From the NCBI GenBank assembly GCA_964500015.1, contig CAZCMN010000018.1:1-18340 (forward strand): a DNA stretch of 18,340 bases. The letters run 5' to 3'. Origin of the DNA: JAPLYB01 sp964500015 (GTDB lineage: Archaea; Nanobdellota; Nanobdellia; Pacearchaeales; UBA284). A program made the position numbers and the translations under genes. The notes beneath the pieces are model-generated. The model was not told the DNA's origin. It ran no database searches and worked only from the letters and a program-made list of their open reading frames with translations. Positions 13,383-18,340 of this stretch are shown piece after piece (position 1 is the first letter of the stretch; each line of letters opens with the position of its first letter).

Positions 13383-14525
13383 CTATAATTTAGAAATCAA
13401 CTCGTTCTTCAACTTCTTTGTTTCTTCTAATATCTCGAGACATTCTTTTTTGTCTATGCCCAAAGCCCTGTGTAATTGTTCTACATCAACATCAAAAAGC
13501 TCTTTTAATTGGAATTTTTTGGTTATATATTCAATTTTTGCAGGTGATAAAGATTTGATTTTTGATAAGAAACGATAACCTTTTGGGGCAATTTTTTCAT
13601 GTAAAGAACTATAGCCCATTGACATTGCTACATTATTTAATTCAAGCAAAGAATCAAATGAAAAGTTTGATAGGTATTTTCTAATTGCTTTAGCAGAAAC
13701 TTTGTTTTTGTAATCTCTTATGATTAAAAGTAACTCTCTTTCAAGATCTTTTGTCAATTCTTTGAATTCCATTTCAAATAAGCCTGCTTCTTTTCCAATT
13801 TCAGTTAGTTCTTGTTTTGCATCTTCAGAAATTCTAGAAATAATCTCAAGCCTTTGCATTAAAATTATGACATCATAAACTTCAACAACTCCAACTATTT
13901 CCAAAACATTTAATTTTAGTATTAAATCATCAATTATTTTCTTGTATTTTGACATGTTATTCAAGGTTGATCTTATTCTAGAAAGCAAATCTTCAAGTTT
14001 TTTCAATTGATATCTAAGATTTCCGTAATAAATTGTTATTTGCCCTGTTCTTTGAGAAACTGCTATACACAGCTGGCCTGTTTGTTTTGCAGCTCTTTCT
14101 GCTGCTTGATGTCTTGAACCTGTTTCACTGGTCTTTATGTCTGGGTTTGGAATAAGAAGTGTTCCTGCATACAAAACCCTAGACAGGTTATTATTCAGAA
14201 CAATAGCGCCATCCATCTTAGATAGTTCAGCTACTCTATTTGAAGTAAACTTACAATCAATTGAGAAACCCCCTTTTATTAATCTCAAGACTTCATCATT
14301 AGCCACGATTATTAGTGCTCCAGAGTTCATATAACTTATTTTTTCAATTGCTGCTCTTAAAGGAGTTCCAAATGAAGTTAATTTTAGTATATCTAGAAGA
14401 TCATAAACTCTCTTTTGGGGAATAAGGGTTTTTTGTAAATCTTCTTTTTTTAACTTTGTCTTCTCATCTTCTTGATTAAATTCTAATAATGAGCTAGTTT
14501 CCTCTTCTTCAGAATTTTTTGGCAT
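13383..14525 (-). CDS. disA: DisA-like diadenylate cyclase with DNA-binding C-terminus
   Basis: DisA joins two ATP into c-di-AMP and scans DNA branches. The N-terminal cyclase (DAC) domain, about residues 35-170, shows GALIIVANDEVL, the catalytic DGA motif (D105-A107) and GSRHQAAERAAKQTG, followed by IAVSQRTGQITIYYG. A helical spine follows (about 170-310). The C-terminal helix-hairpin-helix region (about 320-370) starts GYRFLSKIKSLSPAKIEYI, as in DisA. Length 380 fits full-length DisA (about 355) plus a charged N-terminal tail. The usual RHR nucleotide motif is RHQ (Q140), which could lower or change activity. The gene is followed by a DHH-DHHA1 gene on the same strand and diverges from the ACD beta gene over 64 bases. 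A GGGGG stretch just before the ATG may act as ribosome-binding site. Confidence 0.85.
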   Translation of the reverse strand: MPKNSEEEETSSLLEFNQEDEKTKLKKEDLQKTLIPQKRVYDLLDILKLTSFGTPLRAAIEKISYMNSGALIIVANDEVLRLIKGGFSIDCKFTSNRVAELSKMDGAIVLNNNLSRVLYAGTLLIPNPDIKTSETGSRHQAAERAAKQTGQLCIAVSQRTGQITIYYGNLRYQLKKLEDLLSRIRSTLNNMSKYKKIIDDLILKLNVLEIVGVVEVYDVIILMQRLEIISRISEDAKQELTEIGKEAGLFEMEFKELTKDLERELLLIIRDYKNKVSAKAIRKYLSNFSFDSLLELNNVAMSMGYSSLHEKIAPKGYRFLSKIKSLSPAKIEYITKKFQLKELFDVDVEQLHRALGIDKKECLEILEETKKLKNELISKL

Positions 14526-14589
14526 TTTTCCCCCTTTATGTTAACAAAAAAATATAAATAGTTAAGTTTTTATATCTATTGTTGAAAAA
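14526..14589. promoter_or_regulatory. Divergent promoter between disA and the ACD beta gene
   Basis: Only 64 bases separate the two divergent genes. They contain AATATAAATAG, a TATA box usable for the plus-strand ACD gene, and A/T-rich sequence that could serve disA. The two genes therefore share control sequence. Confidence 0.5.
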
Positions 14590-15267
14590 ATGGGTGCAAA
14601 AACGGCAAAGAAAAGCCAGAAGGGTCTAATCTTTACAGAGTACAAGGCTAAGGAATTTTTACAGAAATATGCTGAAACTCATAAAGCCTTGCTTCTTAAT
14701 CAAAAAGAAGTGAAAAAACTGTTGCTTGAAAAAAGATTTTCTTTAAATTTTACTTTCCCCTTAGTTTTAAAAATTTCTTCTGATATTTTAATTCATAAAA
14801 CAGAAGAAAATGCAGTAAAAATTGTTTATAATGAACAAGATTTTTTTAAGACCCTAACTGATTTTGATAAAAAGATTATAAAATACAAGGCAAGAGGCAT
14901 AATTGTTGAAGAATTTGTTTCAGGGAGAGAAATTCTTCTGGGAATTAAAAAAGATAAGACCTTTGGACATGTAATTGGCATGGGTTTGGGGGGAATTTTT
15001 ACAGAGATAGTAAAAGATATTTCTTTTAGAGCATGTCCTATAGAGTCAGAGGATTTTGATAGCATGCTTAATGATCTAAAATTCAAAAGCCTGATTTTAG
15101 GAATCAGGGGGAAAAAAAATAATATTGAAACTTTAAAAAAACTGGTTATTGAGGTTTCAAAAATTCCTTTGAAAAATCCAAATATTGAAGAGCTAGATAT
15201 TAATCCATTAATTTTAAATGAAAAATCCTGCAAGATTGTTGATGCAAGGATTATATTTGAAAAATGA
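14590..15267 (+). CDS. acdB: ADP-forming acetyl-CoA synthetase, beta subunit (ATP-grasp)
   Basis: ADP-forming acetyl-CoA synthetase (ACD) turns acetyl-CoA or another acyl-CoA, ADP and phosphate into the free acid, CoA and ATP, the main energy step of acid fermentation in archaea. This 225-residue subunit is the ATP-grasp part. KISSDILIHKTEENAV holds His69, equivalent to the second phosphohistidine (His71 of the Pyrococcus beta subunit). VEEFVSGREILLGI and GMGLGGIFTEIVKD are nucleotide-binding elements, and EELDINPLIL supplies metal ligands. The size is close to the Pyrococcus subunit (about 232). It precedes the alpha subunit gene, from which it is separated by 156 bases holding a two-hairpin element. 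Confidence 0.9.
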   Translation: MGAKTAKKSQKGLIFTEYKAKEFLQKYAETHKALLLNQKEVKKLLLEKRFSLNFTFPLVLKISSDILIHKTEENAVKIVYNEQDFFKTLTDFDKKIIKYKARGIIVEEFVSGREILLGIKKDKTFGHVIGMGLGGIFTEIVKDISFRACPIESEDFDSMLNDLKFKSLILGIRGKKNNIETLKKLVIEVSKIPLKNPNIEELDINPLILNEKSCKIVDARIIFEK

Positions 15268-15286
15268 TATGTGTGTATAGAAACAA

Positions 15287-15354
15287 ATTGCACAAGACAC
15301 TTAAAAATGGACAATTTTTGGCGTGCCGAAAAACTCCTGTTTTTCTAGCGCAAT
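15287..15354 (+). repeat. Two-hairpin element, copy B
   Basis: Hairpin 1 pairs 15303-15308 with 15314-15319 (AAAAAT/ATTTTT). Hairpin 2 pairs 15328-15334 with 15339-15345 (GAAAAAC/GTTTTTC, loop TCCT). An outer stem pairs ATTGC 15287-15291 with GCAAT 15350-15354. Core and second hairpin are almost identical to copy A, while the outer stem differs in sequence but still pairs. A further small hairpin (15359-15364 with 15369-15374) follows. The region is bounded by near-repeats TTGCACAAGACACTTAAA (15288-15305) and TTGCAAGACTTAAA (15377-15390). Confidence 0.6.
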
Positions 15355-15423
15355 GTTGTCTGCTTTTGAGCAGATCTTGCAAGACTTAAATTGATTTTTA
15401 ACTTATAAAAGGATTACAGAAAG

Positions 15424-16830
15424 ATGAAAAACAAAAAAACCAAAAAAATTAGAAAGAAGATTGAAAAAAGCATGGAAAAACAAAAGCCAGGCTTAGATGC
15501 TTTTTTCAAAGCTGAAAAAATTGCCTTAATTGGAGCAAGCCATGAACAAAATAAAGTTGGAAATGTTTTAATGAAAAATCTATTAAAAAATAAAACTGTT
15601 TTTCCTGTAAATCCTAATACTGATCTGGTAATGAACAGACATTCTTTTAAGAGTGTTTTAGAGATAGAGGATAAAATTGATTTTGCAGTAATAGCTGTCA
15701 AAGCTGAGCTAGTTCTGGAAATTGTTGAACAATGCGGAAAGAAGAAAATAAAAAATGTTTTGATTATCAGTTCGGGTTTTTCTGAAGTAGGAAATGAGAA
15801 ATTAAATGAACAATTAAAATCAAAACTTGAAAAATATAATATAAAATGCATTGGCCCTAATTGCCTAGGAATTTATGATTCTTTTTCAGAGCTGGATTGT
15901 ATATTTTTAAGCCAGCAAAAATTAAAAAGGCCTTTGCAAGGAAAAATTTCTTTTTTATCTCAGTCTGGAGCATTGGGCGGAGCAATGTTAGATAGCATGG
16001 CTGAAAAGAAAATCGGAATTTCTAAGTTTATCAGCTATGGAAATGCTTTAAATCTGAATGAGTGTGATTTTTTAGAGTATTTAATGGATGATGAAAATAC
16101 AAAAGTAATATGTTTCTATGTTGAACAGATTAAAGATGGAAAAAGATTTTTAGATGTTGCTAAAAAGGTTTCAAGTAAAAAGCCATTGATTATTTTTAAG
16201 GGTGGAACTACAGGAGAGGGAAACAAAGCAGCACTATCCCATACAGGCTCTTTAGCTGGAAATGCAAAAATTTATGAGGGAATTTTTAAACAAGTTAATG
16301 CAATTCAGGTTGAAAATCTTGAAGACTTATTTTTTGTAGCTGATTTATTTGAAAAATTTGAGAATTTCAAAAATTTGGGCAGTAGAATTCAGATTATTAC
16401 AAATGGGGGCGGTTATGGAATAATCTGCGCAGACCAGATTGCTAAAAATGATTTAAAACTTGCTGAATTTTCTTCAAAAAGCAAAGAGAAATTGAAAAAA
16501 GAATTTCCTCGGCTTAATTTGAATAATCCTCTTGATTTAATGGGAGATGTTACAAATGATATGTATAAGAAAGCACTAGAAACTTGTTTAGATGATATTA
16601 ATATTGACTTGATCTTATTAGTTATTTTGTATCAGACTCCGTTAATTAATGAGGATATTGTTGATATTGTTTCTGAAATAAATAATAAGGGAAAAAAGCC
16701 AATTGTTTTGGTTGTTCCTAAAACCGCTTCTGAAGTTAGTATTTCTGAATTATTAGAAGATAAAGGATTAGTTTGTTTTGAGTTTCCTGAAAATGCTGTT
16801 AGAGCTCTGAAAAAGTTTTTGGGAAAATAA
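15424..16830 (+). CDS. acdA: ADP-forming acetyl-CoA synthetase, alpha subunit
   Basis: This 468-residue subunit binds CoA and carries the primary phosphohistidine of ACD. Order of parts: a CoA-binding Rossmann domain from about residue 25 (KIALIGAS, VFPVNPN), then IGPNCLGIYD at 143-152. The ligase domain follows, with LSQSGALGGAMLD at 178-190 and the phosphohistidine loop KAALSHTGSLAGN with His273 (equivalent to His257 in Pyrococcus). A third domain (about 300-468) includes ITNGGGYGIICAD and LNNPLDLMGD. The size matches the Pyrococcus alpha subunit (about 462). It pairs with the beta gene at 14590. A TATA-like TTATATTT at 15251-15258, inside the beta gene end, could start a second transcript just before element B. 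Confidence 0.92.
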   Translation: MKNKKTKKIRKKIEKSMEKQKPGLDAFFKAEKIALIGASHEQNKVGNVLMKNLLKNKTVFPVNPNTDLVMNRHSFKSVLEIEDKIDFAVIAVKAELVLEIVEQCGKKKIKNVLIISSGFSEVGNEKLNEQLKSKLEKYNIKCIGPNCLGIYDSFSELDCIFLSQQKLKRPLQGKISFLSQSGALGGAMLDSMAEKKIGISKFISYGNALNLNECDFLEYLMDDENTKVICFYVEQIKDGKRFLDVAKKVSSKKPLIIFKGGTTGEGNKAALSHTGSLAGNAKIYEGIFKQVNAIQVENLEDLFFVADLFEKFENFKNLGSRIQIITNGGGYGIICADQIAKNDLKLAEFSSKSKEKLKKEFPRLNLNNPLDLMGDVTNDMYKKALETCLDDINIDLILLVILYQTPLINEDIVDIVSEINNKGKKPIVLVVPKTASEVSISELLEDKGLVCFEFPENAVRALKKFLGK

Positions 16831-16970
16831 TATGTAAGTAATAAAAAAGAATTTTGTCTGCCATAATGTTGTGTAATAATTAACAAGAAATTTGGCACTG
16901 AAAAAGAGAAACCCTAGTCTTATTAATAGATACAGAAATAACTAATATATTGTGTTAGTTTACCTTATTT

Positions 16971-17150
16971 TTATGCGTCTTTGTTTTGTCTGCTGAAAAA
17001 GGATTTTTCAGCACTGGTTACATCTGATAGTAATTGACTGGCAGATGGAACAGGTCTAACAGTCCCTTTTGACCCGCAAAATGGACAGTTTAATGGAATT
17101 CTATCTTTTTCAAATGTGTGACTGCATTTAGTGCATTGTAGTGTTGCCAT
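16971..17150 (-). CDS. 59-residue zinc-ribbon protein
   Basis: The frame begins MATLQCTKCSHTFEKDR and continues with NCPFCGSKG. The two CxxC knuckles are 12 residues apart and form a classic zinc ribbon. The rest is a short polar tail (VPSASQLLSDVTSAEKSF). A TATA box near 17172-17179 (minus strand TTTATATA) lies about 26 bases before the ATG, supporting a leaderless start. Similar tiny zinc ribbons are common in archaea and resemble FmdB-type or RNA polymerase-associated ribbons, but the function is unknown. The sequence encoding the tail contains a perfect 10-base-pair hairpin. The gene converges with acdA; 140 bases without a recognised gene lie between them. Confidence 0.8.
   Translation of the reverse strand: MATLQCTKCSHTFEKDRIPLNCPFCGSKGTVRPVPSASQLLSDVTSAEKSFFSRQNKDA
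16991..17013. repeat. Perfect hairpin inside the zinc-ribbon gene
   Basis: TGCTGAAAAA (16991-17000) pairs perfectly with TTTTTCAGCA (17004-17013) around a GGA loop. It lies in the coding sequence of the protein tail. It resembles hairpin 2 of the dispersed elements but lacks a partner hairpin. Confidence 0.5.
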
Positions 17151-17194
17151 AAATGCTATAAGAATAGTGTGTATATAAATTTTATTGCTTCAAA

Positions 17195-17578
17195 TTAGCT
17201 AACTAAGATAATTGATAAAAAATGATCTAAAGCTGTTGGTGTTGAGGTACTGGCTTTAACTTCTGCACTACCTTTTAAAAAGCCTTTTTTTGCACGCAAT
17301 GTTACACTCCCACTATTAAAACCTGGACGACTTGCAGAAGTACTAACATTGATTGTAATTGGTTGATTTTGATCAAGATAAGGAAAACTTCTCTTTCCAC
17401 TAACTGAAGCATTATAACCTGCAGAAACTAATTCAGTAAAGAGAGTTGTTGATTCTCGATGAATATGATCAAGATCATCAGACCCACGATTATCTGTAAC
17501 GTATTTAAGAAAAGCATTTGTATTTGATACAGATGATCCTTTCTGAATATTATATCCTGGAAATCTTGTGTTTGGCAT
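17195..17578 (-). CDS. Uncharacterised 127-residue protein
   Basis: No family is recognised. The protein begins MPNTRFPGYNIQKGSSVSN. It has a polar helical part (FLKYVTDNRGSDDLDHIHRE) and a long Ser/Thr-rich, beta-prone section with alternating pattern (ITINVSTSASRPGFNSGS; VTLRAKKGFLKGSAEVKAST). It ends in a short hydrophobic tail (ALDHFLSIILVS). There is no signal peptide. A TATA box (TTTATAAAG, near 17600-17608, minus strand) about 26 bases before the ATG supports the start and a leaderless mRNA. It lies between eL15 and the zinc-ribbon gene, all on the minus strand but with separate promoters. Confidence 0.6.
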   Translation of the reverse strand: MPNTRFPGYNIQKGSSVSNTNAFLKYVTDNRGSDDLDHIHRESTTLFTELVSAGYNASVSGKRSFPYLDQNQPITINVSTSASRPGFNSGSVTLRAKKGFLKGSAEVKASTSTPTALDHFLSIILVS

Positions 17579-17704
17579 ATTTTTTAAAGCTTTTTTCCTT
17601 TATAAATCTTTCTTTTTGTTACTACTACCTGGTTACACTATAAAAAATAGAAAGAAAAAATATAGATTATAAACTAATCAAAAATAAATAAAAAATATAA
17701 GAAA

Positions 17705-18211
17705 TCACCAAGTTCTTGATTTTCTAGCTGAACTTGTCAAGCCTCGCAAGGCTCGCTTTTTATTCTTGTTAGAACAAATCCAATTAAGATTTTTATCTGA
17801 GATAATTTCAGGAGCACTAGGATCTATTAAGATAACTTCAAAATAATAGTTTCTTCCATCTTTAGCTAAGTTATAAGAATTTAAAACTTCTAAGTTAGGA
17901 TATTTTCTTTGAGCTCTTTGTTCTGCAACTGTTTGATAAGTCATTTTCAAGACTTTTTTTCGAGTCATTCTTTTTGATCTTCGACCTGCTCTGTTTTTTG
18001 GCTTTTTTCTTCCGCCTCTTAATAGTCTAACTCGAACTATAACAAAGCCATTCTTAGCCTTATATCCTAAAGCTCTGGCCCTGTCCAGTCGGAATGGTTT
18101 CTGCACCCTGACTATAGCGTTAGATTTGCGCCAATTTATCAAAAGTGCTTGCCATTCCGCTGGAGCCTTTTGTTTAAATGCTTCACGTAAATAAAAATAA
18201 GCTGATTTCAT
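17705..18211 (-). CDS. rpl15e: Large subunit ribosomal protein eL15
   Basis: The 168-residue protein matches archaeal L15e. An N-terminal MKSAYFYLREAFKQ is followed by RLDRARALGYKAKNGFVIVR, a very basic segment RGGRKKPKNRAGRRSKRM, the YPNLEVLNSYNLAKDGRNYYFEVILIDP region (quoted in parts) and the C-terminal basic RGLTSSARKSRTW. It is buried in 23S rRNA of the large subunit. It is somewhat shorter than the usual length of about 190 residues, as in many small archaeal genomes. The promoter at 18227-18240 is identical in sequence and spacing to that of uL16. Confidence 0.93.
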   Translation of the reverse strand: MKSAYFYLREAFKQKAPAEWQALLINWRKSNAIVRVQKPFRLDRARALGYKAKNGFVIVRVRLLRGGRKKPKNRAGRRSKRMTRKKVLKMTYQTVAEQRAQRKYPNLEVLNSYNLAKDGRNYYFEVILIDPSAPEIISDKNLNWICSNKNKKRALRGLTSSARKSRTW

Positions 18212-18226
18212 ATTCTCTAGAACTTT

Positions 18227-18240
18227 AGGGTATTTTTAAA
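18227..18240 (-). promoter_or_regulatory. TTTAAAAATACCCT promoter of the eL15 gene
   Basis: The minus strand reads TTTAAAAATACCCT, with 15 bases between it and the ATG at 18211, the same as at the uL16 gene. It predicts a leaderless mRNA. Confidence 0.65.
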
Positions 18241-18272
18241 TTTAACTGAAAATCAAATTGTGTATGAGCCAG

Positions 18273-18324
18273 AGACATATGTCAGGGGATAACCGAAAAT
18301 TAGTTCTCATCTAATTTTATGTCT
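18273..18324 (+). other. Possible structured segment at the window edge
   Basis: AAAATTAG (18296-18303) pairs with CTAATTTT (18311-18318), and AGACAT (18273-18278) pairs with the directly following ATGTCT (18319-18324). This gives a 14-pair stem with a 17-base bulge on one side. No gene is visible from 18212 to the edge. The segment could be part of an RNA gene or a leader of a gene beyond the window. Confidence 0.25.
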
Positions 18325-18340
18325 TCTTAATGAAAAAAGA

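Noticed and set aside
14826..15851. Long minus-strand frames opposite the two ACD subunit genes
   Set aside because: They are antisense shadows of well-supported genes, with Phe/Ser/Ile-rich low-complexity content.
16855..16920. Fifth copy of the two-hairpin element (TTTGGCACTGAAAAAG)
   Set aside because: Only the core is similar; the flanking arms do not pair, so no hairpins can form.

Overview
The window looks like a chromosomal segment of an AT-rich archaeon. The information genes are archaeal: ribosomal protein uL16 in its archaeal L10e form, eL15, and deoxyhypusine synthase. Metabolism is also archaeal in style, with phosphoenolpyruvate synthase and a two-subunit ADP-forming acetyl-CoA synthetase. 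Promoters carry TATA boxes about 25 bp before many start codons, which points to leaderless mRNAs, and one gene has a GAGGTGAT Shine-Dalgarno. Small compact genes, a Bat-type HTH regulator and many orphan proteins suggest a DPANN lineage (Pacearchaeota/Woesearchaeota-like). This placement is inference.

Layout. Positions 1-170 hold no clear gene but can fold as a nested hairpin behind a TATA box. A minus-strand orphan gene (170-645) appears frameshifted in an A7 run. It diverges from a 12-helix MFS-type transporter (764-2245). Next come a Bat-like HTH regulator (2276-2929) and a small membrane-protein operon of three genes (3098-4258). Similar palindromes lie at the promoters of the regulator and of this operon, which suggests a self-contained regulated unit. 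On the minus strand follow a possible 37-residue ORF, an endonuclease V-fold protein lacking two catalytic aspartates, an orphan gene, PEP synthase, uL16, a ParE/RelE-type toxin-antitoxin pair, a membrane-anchored transglutaminase-like protein and deoxyhypusine synthase. Then come a DHH-DHHA1 phosphoesterase and a DisA diadenylate cyclase homologue. On the plus strand are the beta and alpha subunits of ADP-forming acetyl-CoA synthetase. A zinc-ribbon mini-protein, another orphan and eL15 (all minus) close the window.

How the genes work together. ADP-forming acetyl-CoA synthetase makes ATP from acyl-CoA, and PEP synthase feeds pyruvate toward gluconeogenesis; both fit a fermentative archaeon. 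DisA next to a DHH-DHHA1 protein could make and degrade c-di-AMP. The most unusual structure is a dispersed two-hairpin element (copies near 3003, 10963, 13283 and 15287). Each copy lies just upstream of, or over the start of, a gene. The copies at 3003 and 15287 are nearly identical over about 37 bases, while the other two match mainly in architecture.

No tRNA, rRNA, CRISPR array, insertion sequence or replication origin was recognised. No gene-free stretch exceeds 300 bases.
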